Assembly (NCBI GenBank): GCA_022457155.1
Contig: JAJGOT010000259.1
Location: forward strand, 684,501 to 748,500
DNA from: Cladopsammia gracilis
Taxonomy: Eukaryota > Cnidaria > Anthozoa > Scleractinia > Dendrophylliidae
Direction: 5' to 3'
DNA length: 64,000 nucleotides
Shown: positions 25,301-34,158 of the stretch, piece by piece
Numbering within the stretch: the stretch's first letter is position 1
Layout: every line of letters begins with the position of its first letter
Notes under the pieces: model-generated
Seen by the model: only the letters and a program-made list of their open reading frames with translations
Told to the model about the DNA's origin: nothing
Databases searched by the model: none
Translations under genes and position numbers: made by a program

Positions 25301-28046
25301 TAAATCTTTATCTTGTTACCGTTCATTAGTTAATTATGTCAATATTCTCAAGCATATCAACAAGTCACTTGGAGTAGATTTCTCTTTCATGCATGATTAC
25401 GATGCTTTTCTCACGCAGCGGGCACTTCGTCGTATTATGGGTGATTCGGTTCGTGTCACTCAACCGGTGACTGTTGATATTCTTTTGAATGTTTTTCACC
25501 ATTTTGATTGGTCTAATCAATTGCATATTTGCATGCATGCCCTTTTTCTAGTTGCGTTTTTTTCTTTTCTTCGCATCTCAAATTTAGTGCCATACACCGT
25601 AGCCGCTTCTCACTCTGTTAACGCTTATTTTCTTAAGCGCCAAGATGTTTCTTTCACCACCTCAGGAGCGGTTCTTAGGGTGTACAGGACCAAAACAATC
25701 CAGTTCAAACAGCGCGTGTTAGAAATTCCATTACCTTTTATTCCTAATTCAGTTATGTGTCCTGTTACAGCTCTCAAGAGGTATTTAAGCACAGTGCCTA
25801 ATTCTGCTAGCTCGCCTTTGTTTATGGTCAATCACAGCGGGTTGTTTCAACCCATTCTCGCCGCACATTTTAATCGGTTTTTCAAATCATGCATTACCAC
25901 AGTAGGCCTCGAGCCAGGTAATTTTTCATCCAGAAGTTTTCGCCAGGGTGGCGCTACTTTTGCTTTTAATTGCGGCGCTCCTACCGAATTCATCAAGGCG
26001 CAAGGGGATTGGCAAAGCGATGCATATTTAATTTACTTAAAATTATCGACCAAGAAGAAACTTGATATTTTGCAGGCAATTTCGGGTAGTCTCTCCGGTG
26101 TCACCATTTAATTTTTTTTTCTCCCTTTTTCTTTCTCTTCCCTTTTTCCCTCCACTTTGGGTTTGGGGTTTCATCTTATCGCTTGTGTTTTCAATAAATT
26201 CATTTTTGCCCCAACGTCTGCGTTTCTTGGTGTTCACTAATTTGGTTGTTTTGGCCTTGTCAAAATGCTTAATTAGAGACACCCCCCTCGCGTCACATTG
26301 TTCTTGCGCTAGCATCAAGTTTCTCCTTGGTCATATCAAGTTTAGCGTCATCTCAAAGGTCATTCGCGGTCTCTCCTCGCTAGTTTTACCCTCCCTACCC
26401 TCCCGGGGTTTCATCTTATCGCTTGTGTTTTCAATAAATTCATTTTTGCCCCAACGTCTGCGTTTCTTGGTGTTCACTAATTTACTATGATAGGGACAAC
26501 TGACTATGATAGGACCAATTGACTATGATAGGGCAAATTGACTATGACAAGGCCAGCTGACTATGATAGGGCCAACTGACTATGATAGGGTCAATTGACT
26601 GTGATAGGGCCAATTGACTATGATTGGGCCAATTGACTGTGACATTATACATGTAGAGCCAATTGACTGTAATAGGGCAAATTGACTGATATTATAGGGC
26701 CAATTGACTGATGCTCTTCCGACTGAGCTATTAGACCAGGTGGCAGTTATGAGACATTCCCAACTTTTATAATACTAATAACTAACTAGTAACACATTGA
26801 TCAATAATGGTACTGACATACCTTTTCAAGTCGAATGAGTATTTTATTGGTTTCTACAACAAATCTGTCAATTTCTGCATCTCTTCTATCCCTGAATTCT
26901 CTAAATCTGCTCCTTGAAGCTCCTGGTTATGAACAGAAATGGACTCTGGTAAGTACAGACAATCATAACTGGCACTAATGCTGGGCACAGAAAAGTACAA
27001 AATGCAGTATAAAAGTTTTAAATAATTATCATAAGGCCTTGTACATGATAATGTTCTTTTTTGTAAGCCAATGAAAACTGTAATGTTAATTACCATGATT
27101 CACTACCATGTGCATAACCCCCCAGTCACTTCTCTAATTGGCCGAAAAAAAAAAATCTAATGGTGTGCACATTTCAGAGCTTTGAACTAAAAAAACTGAA
27201 GTCTCCATTCGAGCCTAGAGGCCGAGACAGGCCGGTACTTATCTCCAGTTTCTGCAGCATGAAGTGACTACCAGGAGTATTTCTCAGTACTCCCCCCTAG
27301 ATGGGATGCTAGTCCATTGCAGGGTTATCCCCAAGCATTCAATTTGTCAGTACTCATTTATACACCTGGGTGGAGAGACGCAATGTGAGAGTAAAGTGTC
27401 TTGTCCAAGAACACAACACAATGACTTCGGTCAGGGCCTGAAACTTGACTGCTCAATCCGGAGTCCAGCGCACTGACCATTAGGCCACTGCACCACCCAC
27501 CTATTAACAATCCAATCAAAATTTCTGGAATATGGGTGTAAATCATAGATAACCAACAATATATATTTTCTTACCAATTTATGTAAATAATTATAACTGA
27601 GCATGATTTTAATACAAAACTGCAGTTCCATATTTCTTGAAATTCAGAGTTGAAAAGCAATATATAACCCTGTATAAAGATTATTATAATCAAATCACGA
27701 TTTTATAATCTTAATTAAAAGCCAAATATAAGCCTTAAAAATAATGGACTTGAATTTTCGTCTTACCGAATTCTTGGTGATCCCATAGAAAGGGGTCTAC
27801 TCCTCGACTAACAAGGCCTTCAAATGCACCATCTTCAATTCCAGCATTAGCCCCATCTGTTTCAGAACTGTCGATTTTATCCATAATCTTCTTTTTCGCC
27901 TTCCCAAACATCCCACGTATGTGACGGAGAGTGTCTTTATCATCTGAATGACTGTCCTCAAAATGCTTTTGCAAAAGCGTGGCACTTCTCAAATCTTTCA
28001 TGCACATGGGGCAGAGAAATCCTTCCTTGATGTCGTCGCCCTCCAT
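19375..28046 (-). CDS. RBSN: Rabenosyn-5 (FYVE-domain Rab effector), short form
   Basis: Rabenosyn-5 is an early-endosome Rab4/Rab5 effector that works with VPS45. Nine exons, 27767-28046, 26822-26922, 22689-22752, 22331-22492, 21469-21595, 20716-20773, 20331-20401, 20127-20213 and 19375-19912, sum to 1,488 nt (495 aa), and every junction is in phase. Exon 1 has a C2H2 finger ([10 protein letters not shown]...HFEDSH) and [12 protein letters not shown]. Exon 2 has the [14 protein letters not shown] helix. Exons 4-5 form the FYVE finger with [11 protein letters not shown] and CQACVDC. The last exon has SKKIASLG and ends with a Rab-binding coiled coil ([18 protein letters not shown]). The human protein is about 780 aa, with NPF repeats and a second Rab-binding helix; this one stops after the first coiled coil. 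The intron between exons 2 and 3 contains the DIRS-type element and its minisatellite. Confidence 0.93.
21220..21350. repeat. Degraded SINE-like fragment
   Basis: Shares CATACACCTGGGTG and the AACACAACAC...CAGG segments, in the same order, with the SINE at 27188-27501. It lies in an RBSN intron. The similarity is partial. Confidence 0.35.
22960..23153. repeat. 19-bp minisatellite, left block
   Basis: About ten variants of a 19-bp unit GGGCCAACTGACTGTGATA, with AATTG and CTATG alternatives. The array stops at the DIRS-type element and resumes at 26484, so the element inserted into one array. Confidence 0.9.
23154..23303 (+). repeat. DIRS split direct repeat A1
   Basis: Begins AATTTGGTTGTTTTGGCC and ends CCTCGCTAGTTTTA. 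Repeated at 26239-26388. Confidence 0.92.
23340..24362 (+). CDS. DIRS-element Gag-like protein
   Basis: 340 aa from the ATG at 23340. The frame is open further 5', but only through the A1 repeat and minisatellite, so [12 protein letters not shown] is the likely start. The N-terminal half is Ser/Lys-rich and low complexity, the middle is helical ([20 protein letters not shown]), and the C-terminus has a Cys/His cluster ([13 protein letters not shown], then [16 protein letters not shown]) like those of DIRS Gag-like ORF1 proteins. It is probably the nucleic-acid-binding particle protein of the element. The frame is intact. Confidence 0.8.
   Translation: MGTRSTRSSSKKSSSFLLPSEMDALAAALGEDPDPIYNPDPQNTGAIPKKKSSKKSKSSSSEDPSASVENLIRLEVLRKENLTTQLQISETQLKLAQLNANVSSQASGATPLSYPSKLRSVIAPNASSSPVLPADFEEIPSLNQLRSKKKAGASLPNNFLFSSKGTVEYDKLELAEFVCGYLEFCKEQPESSKASLLKHLHLLMERAITYSWSSVRNFHLSVNNAVDQGRLSWQSFESIRERAQTFFTHQDLRSNTTSPSCNYSTPARSKGKDQFCKDWNYTGKCSCAITDPSYKAVHRCRVCDSADHAMLTCAKRKYPIPSSQSNASSTSFSSGADHSS
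24408..25081 (+). pseudogene. DIRS reverse transcriptase/RNase H, core deleted
   Basis: The 5' part (24408-24800) reads into the first RT motif region ([10 protein letters not shown]...[11 protein letters not shown]) and then meets a stop at about 24800. The 3' part, in another frame and open from about 24780 to 25081, is the end of an RNase H domain ([11 protein letters not shown] ... [12 protein letters not shown]). The RT palm with its catalytic YxDD and most of RNase H is missing, so a deletion near 24780-24790 joined the two ends out of frame. The copy cannot make its own reverse transcriptase. Confidence 0.82.
25056..26111 (+). CDS. DIRS tyrosine recombinase
   Basis: 351 aa, intact. 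Arginine and tyrosine positions typical of the phage-integrase fold are visible: FLRISNL (first Arg), [11 protein letters not shown] (the HxxR-equivalent box, with Ser in place of His as in some DIRS enzymes) and [14 protein letters not shown] (Trp and the probable Tyr nucleophile). The N-terminal half matches a SAM-like DNA-binding fold ([16 protein letters not shown]). It would integrate the circular cDNA. It overlaps the end of the RNase H remnant by 26 nt. Confidence 0.88.
   Translation: MYLPSCLSSRIYSRAHHYFCFPENAAHLLDYANNIQSFAFQESTKRNMRTQLNAYLLFCDHCFFHPFPVSKQVYLAYLVFLSKSLSCYRSLVNYVNILKHINKSLGVDFSFMHDYDAFLTQRALRRIMGDSVRVTQPVTVDILLNVFHHFDWSNQLHICMHALFLVAFFSFLRISNLVPYTVAASHSVNAYFLKRQDVSFTTSGAVLRVYRTKTIQFKQRVLEIPLPFIPNSVMCPVTALKRYLSTVPNSASSPLFMVNHSGLFQPILAAHFNRFFKSCITTVGLEPGNFSSRSFRQGGATFAFNCGAPTEFIKAQGDWQSDAYLIYLKLSTKKKLDILQAISGSLSGVTI
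26165..26243 (+). repeat. DIRS split direct repeat B1
   Basis: GGGGTTTCATCTTATCGC through GTGTTCACTAATTT. Repeated at 26405-26483. Its last bases overlap the start of A2. It contains AATAAA, a possible polyadenylation signal. Confidence 0.92.
26239..26388 (+). repeat. DIRS split direct repeat A2
   Basis: Second copy of the 150-bp A repeat (first at 23154-23303), followed by a short GC-rich link to B2. Confidence 0.92.
26405..26483 (+). repeat. DIRS split direct repeat B2 (right end)
   Basis: Second copy of the 79-bp B repeat. The minisatellite resumes directly after it with ACTATGATAGGG. Confidence 0.92.
26484..26708. repeat. 19-bp minisatellite, right block
   Basis: About eleven degenerate copies of the same unit as 22960-23153 (GACTATGATAGGGCCAATT). 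On the minus strand it is preceded by AATAGCTCAGTCGGAAGAGC (26709-26735), which matches a tRNA box A and suggests that the array grew out of a tRNA-derived element. Confidence 0.88.
27188..27501 (-). mobile_element. tRNA-derived SINE
   Basis: The minus-strand head GTGGTGCAGTGGCCTAATGG resembles a tRNA 5' part with an A box, followed by a B-box-like GTCAAGTTTCAGGCC. The body ends in CGAATGGAGACTTCAG and a T run. It lies in RBSN intron 1. A weaker relative is at 21220-21350. Confidence 0.7.
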
Positions 28047-29451
28047 TTTTTACGTGTACTCCAGCAGCCAAGCCGTTTAAAAGCTGTTTGAGTTCATTAT
28101 AATAACCAACTTGTAAACATAACATCAGCCGCCATATTGGTTTTGAGAGTTACCAATACCTCATAGCATTCTGGGTAGCTAGAAGGGACAGTGAAGGCCA
28201 CTCCTACCGTGTGGGGGTGTTTCTAGCCTGCGGACAGGCTTCCAGTCGGACGGCAGGGTCATACGAAGGAGCCTGTTCGCAGGCTAGGGCGTTTTCGTTC
28301 CTGAAAACCTCTCCACTACCAACCTTGAATTCATTCGGATTGGTAGTACGTGATTTTATATTCCCTTATTTCGTTTTATAAAAGAGATAGAAACTTCCAC
28401 TCTGTGATATCACACGATGTCGTACAAGTCCTTGACTCTTAAAACTGGTAGACTTGTGCAGCTCTAGCTACTTATAAAGCTCCTGGCAGCTCCTAAAAGT
28501 AGCATAAAATGACCTAAAATGGCAGAGAAAGAGACAGCGATGAGAACGAGCTTCAATTGGTCTTAGAGGACTGTTTTCGAGTTTCAACAAGCCCTTGAAA
28601 GAATAAACTGATAGGTACTGGGAGCACTTGTTATCGAAGACAAAGAGTTTAAACAAGCAACCGATATGTGTGGCCGAGTACAGGTACATCGCTTATTTAG
28701 AACAATTTTTGTCAGTTTCTTTTCAATCCTTGAGATATTTTTTTAGAATAACAGTTGTTATTTCAAAGATAGTCCTCCAAAAACACATTGAACGAGTAAT
28801 TTGTTTTCCGATTCTATTAAAGCCGGAAAAAAGTGTTGGTGTAGAAACTCGACGGCGCACTTAATTTGATGACTAGAATATCTTGAATAAGCTGTCCTTC
28901 ATGCACACACTGAATATTAAAAGATAATTAATGTCTGAAACAACTTGTGTGCCAGATGTATGCAACACAAGGCTGAATAGATCTTTGCGGGAAGTTACCA
29001 TTACAGAAATGTTTATAGGTCTACCTTTTTGCGGACTAACTGATATTTAATTTAAGAAGTACTAATATGATTTGTACCCAACTCAGTAAAGCTACAGTGT
29101 TAAATTTTGCATAACGATACGCTTGCATTAATTCAACACGGAAGTTTGCCATTTCTTTTGTTAAATAAAAGGAAGAAATAATAGTTCTTTTGTAAAGTTA
29201 AGACATTATGTCAAATGGTGTTTGCACAGATTAAAAAGCCAATAAGAGCGATGTTTATATAGGAATGAACTGATACTGAAAGCCAATCAGAACGTACTTT
29301 ATATCAATTGAAAAATAGATGGATCCACGGTCAAGGGCAACATCTTGTTTTAACACGAACAAAAAGGGGACAAATGATCTGTACAAGGAAGTTGAGCCAC
29401 ACAATCGAAGAAGAGATCTTGAAGTACAGGAGTCAAGACGTTTATCACACG
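28047..29451. other. Divergent intergenic region between RBSN and a secreted-protein gene
   Basis: It holds the presumed RBSN promoter, next to its ATG at 28046, and a hairpin repeat at 28226-28287. The remainder is AT-rich with short incidental frames. No further gene recognised. Confidence 0.5.
28226..28287. repeat. Short hairpin repeat
   Basis: CTAGCCTGCGGACAGGCT pairs with AGCCTGTTCGCAGGCTAG around a roughly 25-base GC-rich loop. It looks like a tiny MITE or foldback. Confidence 0.65.
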
Positions 29452-30785
29452 ATGAAGTTTATTTTGGTTTTCGTTTTCGTCTCTTCTCTTGACTTGTTGA
29501 CCCTATTGGCTGAGAAAATTTCCCTAGAAAATAACAGCGAAGCACCTGCTGCAAACGATGATCCCTCGGGAAATTACCGCGTTGCTTCGCTGAAGAGAGG
29601 AATCGGGAAAATCGGATCAGGTTTGTTAAACTCTCTGACTGCTTAATCTCCCTTTGTCTCCAGATACATGGACGAGCGCAAATCATGACAGTCGATCGCA
29701 CATCGCATTTAATTTTTCTACAGATTTTCCAGGGTAGGGGTGTTAATTAAAATGATAGGAAAGGTATACTTCTCCATCTGCCGAAAAAGTTATGAATTAA
29801 AAAATATTACTTCTAGCTTGACTCCTGTCAAAAGGAAAGGAAAAAAACATTTATTATTAAACGTCTCGATAGCGGCTTCCGACTAACTTTTTGAAACAGT
29901 GATTTCGCATCGGAATCCCACAAGATGTTTCCTGCTGTTAAAATTGCACGGGACTAGACTAGAAAACTACCAGTTTTCTGCATTAGCATGATTAACCAAA
30001 ATCATTAACCATTTTGAACAGCGATTTTAGGAATGATTTCTATATTCCTTAATTGGATAAATGAAAAAAGGACGTGTGATATCATATAAATACCTTTCTA
30101 TGTGATTATTTTTTTATATTTTGAGTATAAGAGAGGCAGTTATAAAGCTAAAATTAGATTTCTTTCACAGTCAACAGTAAACAGTGCCACGAGAAAATTC
30201 AGACTGATCAGTACCTTTCGTGAATCTTATTTAAAGAAATAAACCACACTGAGACCTTTAACTCGCAGGTTTACCAGAAACACTTATAACTGAAATTTGA
30301 AAATCTGAGAGTAAAGTTTTATGAGATTCTTTGTTTCACTTCTAGGTCGCTGGCGCAAGGTAAATTACTCTCCAGTGTGTTTTGGAGCCCTGAATAACCA
30401 GTTTGGCAGGTTCTACGTTCCATCACGTGGCAGGTTAGCCGCCATACAGTTGGTCCACCTATATGGTTACGTGAACTGCAATACGAGGTCATACCCGTGG
30501 TCTCACTGGGGCTGTTCCGGCTCTGATATTGGCGTTGTCATAACAACATCAGCTAATCACGTCCTTTTCCCTCCAAGCCAGTTCATCACTTCAAGTTCAA
30601 AGTGGTCCAGAATTCCTGGATATACTTCACTCTCCCCAGAGCTTGTTCTGTCAGTTTTTTCCCATCCACACTGGGTGACTTCCAATCAACAGTTGCGCGT
30701 GTGGTACGGTGAGGATTTGACGGGGTCGACCGAAGGAGACAACGCAGGGAGAGTATGCTGTGATGTTTATGCTCTCTATGTATGA
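29452..30785 (+). CDS. Secreted protein of unknown function, two exons
   Basis: Exon 1 (29452-29620) starts with a signal peptide (MKFILVFVFVSSLDLLTLLA) followed by a short polar pro-region. Exon 2 (30346-30785) joins it by a phase-1 GT-AG intron, giving 202 aa. The mature part is rich in aromatics and has few Cys (VNYSPVCFGALNNQ, YGYVNCNTRSYPWSHWGCSG, NAGRVCCDVYALYV), consistent with a compact extracellular beta-rich domain. I do not recognise the family. An earlier in-frame ATG at 29308 exists, but it would place the hydrophobic core internally. Confidence 0.72.
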
Positions 30786-31496
30786 AGAGCTATGCTGTTT
30801 TGTATTTTTTTTCGAGAAGTTAAAAAATATAAGGGGAAATAACGTAATTTTTAGGGTTTGTTTTGCATAAAGGCTCACTGGATAAATTCGCTTGGTGTTT
30901 TTTCAAAAGCTTTTAAAAGAGACATTCCTTGAACTGAATTTTGTTTGGGCATTTGCATATTTTTTGAAATACTAAAGAAAATAAACAACTTGTACAACGT
31001 ATATACAGCAATAAACTGAGGTTATAAAAGAGAAAATGTTGTGTTTTGCTGTCTGTGCGGATTTCAGTGTTCTACCGTGTAGCATGAAATTTTTGCTGGT
31101 TTTAATTTTTGCGGATTTTTCGAAATGCCCTCGATCCGCAATAATAAGATCCCGCAGAAAAAAACTCTCGCTGAATAATACTCCGCAAAAATTTACTCTC
31201 TTTAGTCAAATAAAGAACCCTGCTTTTTAATGTAAACTTGCGTTGCTGGGACGATATCAAACGTAAGTAAAAACTATTAACATTGATTTTTAATAAAAAA
31301 AAAAACAACAGTTTTTTAACAGTAACAACAGTTTTTTCTTGAGCATAGCAGAGTGCAGGGTTAGGCGTTTTGGTTCGATTTTGTTGTTGCATCAGTCCTT
31401 TAGGACAGTACTGTACTAACTTCGAAAATTTAATAGAAATCAGTGTAATTTACTGATGTATCTATTAAAGTAGAGCGTACCAGCGTTAATACCATT
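30786..31496. other. Intergenic
   Basis: 3' flank of the secreted-protein gene. AT-rich, with no exon, RNA or repeat family recognised. Confidence 0.45.
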
Positions 31497-31802
31497 CACA
31501 GACATAATCTTCGAGGTGCGCAACATAACCTGTTTATTCCGCGACCGAACACTGAGGCCCTTAAGAAAAGTTTTCGTTATAGGGGCGCAGTAACATGGAA
31601 CAGTCTGTCAGCGGAGGCTAAGCAGGCCACTACTTTAAATAGTTTTTATTCCGCTATTGTATATTAGTATTTTCTTAACTTAGTTTAGCATTTATTATAG
31701 GAGGTTTGTAATTTTTAAGTCTTAACTTTTTCTACTAGGTTTAATGTGCACGGCTCTTTAGAAGACCACTTTTTAGTGATAAGGACTCCGTGAATAAATA
31801 AA

Positions 31803-31856
<54 letters not shown>

Positions 31857-31857
31857 G
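31497..31857 (+). mobile_element. 5'-truncated LINE 3' end
   Basis: 31497-31667 encodes the typical C-terminal end of a LINE reverse-transcriptase ORF (HRHNLRGAQHNLF ... YRGAVTWNSLSAEAK), ending in TAG. It is followed by a short 3' UTR and a (TTA)n tail at 31804-31853. The 5' part is missing, as expected for target-primed truncation. Confidence 0.75.
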
Positions 31858-31986
31858 TAATTCAACAAGTAAGAAAAGTTGAAAATATTAAGTTTCCTTC
31901 CTTCCCCCAACCCTCTGCGTCCAACACCGCACCTTCCTCCAATGTTATATCTCGTTCAACGCTTCGCGTGTTCGTGAGATAATAAC

Positions 31987-32555
31987 GAGGGTTCCTGTCG
32001 TACCTTAAGGGGGTCAAAATTTGTAAATTGGTGCCGCTTAGGTTGCTGAAATCTAAAATGACCACAGTTAGAATTATCGCAATACCTCAGTAGGGTATTG
32101 AGCCGGAAAAATATGGCAGAATAAGTCTTGCTTTGAAATTGGTACCTCTTAGGGGTAAAAACATATTTGAGTCACGCCTATCAAACGAGATTCTGGTACC
32201 TTTTAAGCTTGGTTCCCACTAGCGACGTAAGCGACGTAAGCGGAATCGTAAGCGGAACGGGAATCGCAAGAACCTTACGATCTAGTGGAAATCAAAACGA
32301 CGGAAGCGACGAAAGCCACGGAAGCAGAAACGGAATCGGAAGAAAAAGGAAACTTTCTGATTCTTCCGATTCCGAATCCGTCGCGCTTCAGATTGCGATT
32401 GCGACTCCGTTTTTTGATTTCCACTAGAACGTAAGGCTCCTTACGCTTACGCTTCCGACTCCGACTCCGCTTCCGATTACATCGCTAGTGGGAACCAGCC
32501 CTTAGGGTGTTTTTTAAATTTTTCGACGAGCACCCCGTCATTTTAATACAAAGTA
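31987..32555. repeat. Interspersed foldback MITE, copy 3, with nested insertion
   Basis: Same element as 4995-5335 and 7545-7800, with the right end GACGAGCACCCCGTCATTTT inverted relative to the left end. Its conserved GGTACCTTTTAGGGTG block is split at 32215 by the MITE at 32216-32501. Confidence 0.85.
32216..32501. mobile_element. Nested MITE with TTA target duplication, copy 1
   Basis: Terminal inverted repeats AGCTTGGTTCCCACTAGCGA and TCGCTAGTGGGAACCAGCCC. The interior is built of GGAATCG/CGTAAGC-type repeats that also pair. TTA flanks both ends (32213-32215 and 32502-32504). The TSD length and sequence fit the PIF/Harbinger superfamily. Confidence 0.9.
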
Positions 32556-33240
32556 CCCCGCCCCCCGAAAATTCCCTTATCCCGCTGGCAATAACTTAGA
32601 AGAAAGTCACAATTTGTAGCCCACGAATTAATTTCCGCGTCGTCTCGTTGGATAAAGCACATCATGTTACAAACTGATTTGTTTCATATAAGGGTGCTTT
32701 AAAAAATCACGTTTAATTTATTAACACATCAAAATAGTTCAAAAGAGTAAGACCCTGTAAAATGTTTTACTCTCAGACAGTCGAATTAATAATTATATTT
32801 CATAAATAATTGGAGTATTATAAGAGGCTTGAGTCAAAACCCTGATAAAGAGATTAAGGGTCGGTTATTTAAGTCTAACTTAGTCTAGTCGAGCCTCCTT
32901 GAGTGCGAAAACTGTAATTTAAAAGTAACGAATTTCAAATTCATTACTTTTAAATTACAGTTATCGTTCTTCGTAACTTCAGTATCACAACAAGAACAAA
33001 CGCACAGGTCATTAGAATAAAGAAAACGATCATCAAGTTTTCGAGTCATGTTCTATCTTTTATTTTGTCTTCTTAAAACAGTACATCTGACGCTATTATG
33101 TCAATTTATTAATTATGATGGTCTCTTTGTCATAATTTTACCAAACATTCTTGCTGTAAATACGATAAAGCGAAGGGCGCTATGTATATATGTGTGAATG
33201 TAGTTTGATGTTTTATCTTATCTAATTTGTATACAGTTCT
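32556..33240. other. Intergenic, with one palindrome
   Basis: Contains a hairpin at 32911-32961 (ACTGTAATTTAAAAGTAA against TTACTTTTAAATTACAGT). Otherwise AT-rich, with nothing recognised. Confidence 0.45.
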
Positions 33241-33381
33241 GTGTACGTATTGGAATGCATCTGTGTACGTATTGGAATGCATCTGTGTACGTATTGGAAT
33301 GCATCTGTGTTCGTATTGGAATGCATCTGTGTACGTATTGGAATGCATCTGTGTACGTATTGGAATGCATCTGTGTACGTA
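33241..33381. repeat. 22-bp minisatellite
   Basis: Six near-perfect copies of GTACGTATTGGAATGCATCTGT plus a partial seventh. 22 is not a multiple of 3, so all frames cycle through the same peptides on both strands; open frames here are repeat artefacts. Confidence 0.93.
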
Positions 33382-33431
33382 AGTGCAAACACTCTATATA
33401 TAGCGAGGGGCCATGTCATAGTGCCATCAGG

Positions 33432-33620
33432 TATGAGACACCAACTGGTAACACACAAAACGATTCAAACAGTGCTGCCCCTTTTGATCGCAACAAACTT
33501 GCTGTTGGAAATTCAGCCAAGCATGGCTCGTCAAGTTCTTCTACTGAGGAGGACGATGATTCAGATGATCCATCTAATAAAAAGAGACAACGAAAATGTA
33601 ACAACAACATTACTACCTGA
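33432..33620 (+). CDS. Possible terminal exon with acidic Ser/Asp and basic tail
   Basis: After an AG at 33431 the frame runs to TGA at 33620 and encodes a low-complexity tail with SSSSSTEEDDDSDD followed by NKKRQRK, a nuclear-protein-like composition. No other exon of such a gene was found on this strand, and the upstream open frame is only the minisatellite. It could be a real last exon, a retroposed fragment or chance. Confidence 0.25.
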   Translation, partial: YETPTGNTQNDSNSAAPFDRNKLAVGNSAKHGSSSSSTEEDDDSDDPSNKKRQRKCNNNITT

Positions 33621-33657
33621 TTCCCAGAGTCAATAATGGAATGCAATGTTTTTTTTG

Positions 33658-33913
33658 GGTTTGTCGACGAAATCCTATGGTGTGACCATTCAAATGAAGC
33701 CTCTTCAGTAGTACTTTTGCATGGTATCATTTGTTCTAACTTTTGAGTCTGTCAACGAAATCCTATGGTGTGACCATTCAAATGAAACCTCTTCAGCAGA
33801 ACTTTTGCATGGTACCATTTGTTTTAACTTTTGAATCTGTCGACGAAATCCTATGGTTTGACCATTCAAATGAAACCTCTTTGGCAGTACGTTTGCATGG
33901 TACCATTTGTTTT
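33658..33913. repeat. Tandem repeat, about 89 bp x 2.9
   Basis: Three successive copies begin with GTC(G/A)ACGAAATCCTATGG at about 33663, 33751 and 33839. Each contains GACCATTCAAATGAA and TTTTGCATGGTA. Confidence 0.88.
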
Positions 33914-34158
33914 TCAATATTTTACAAAATGAAATTTGGGATTTTTCTTGAATTTTGATTGTTCGCACTCTGGGGACAACAAACTTGTTCATCAAAGAAC
34001 TCGCCTACAGGGAGGGAAGTTAGCTCGGGCAGAGTCACGACACCGATATTCTCAATGCCGTATGTTGACATATACAGAGCATGGACAATATAAATCAAGT
34101 GGGCGGCCGGATTTTCATGTGGGTAAAGCTTGTGTTTGAACATGCAAAATTAATCTAC

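Larger units (their letters stand above)
23154..26483 (+). mobile_element. DIRS/Ngaro-type tyrosine-recombinase retrotransposon, internally deleted
   Basis: Three coding blocks (Gag-like, RT/RNase H remnant, tyrosine recombinase) are bounded by split direct repeats in the order A1 (23154-23303), ORFs, B1 (26165-26243), A2 (26239-26388), B2 (26405-26483). The A copies (150 bp) and B copies (79 bp) look identical by eye, implying recent insertion. This A1-ORFs-B1A2B2 architecture is the hallmark of Ngaro-like DIRS elements, which use a tyrosine recombinase instead of a DDE integrase and make no target duplication. The element interrupts a minisatellite in an RBSN intron, in the orientation opposite to the gene. 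Confidence 0.9.

Noticed and set aside
22960..26735. Regularly spaced repeats resembling a CRISPR array
   Set aside because: Contiguous tandem units with no unique spacers, in an intron of an animal gene.
26702..26735. tRNA gene on the minus strand
   Set aside because: Only a box A-like segment is present; no anticodon arm, B box or 3' half follows.
33241..33636. Long overlapping open frames on both strands encoding repeated peptides
   Set aside because: They come from the 22-bp minisatellite, which cycles through all frames without a stop; no gene signal.
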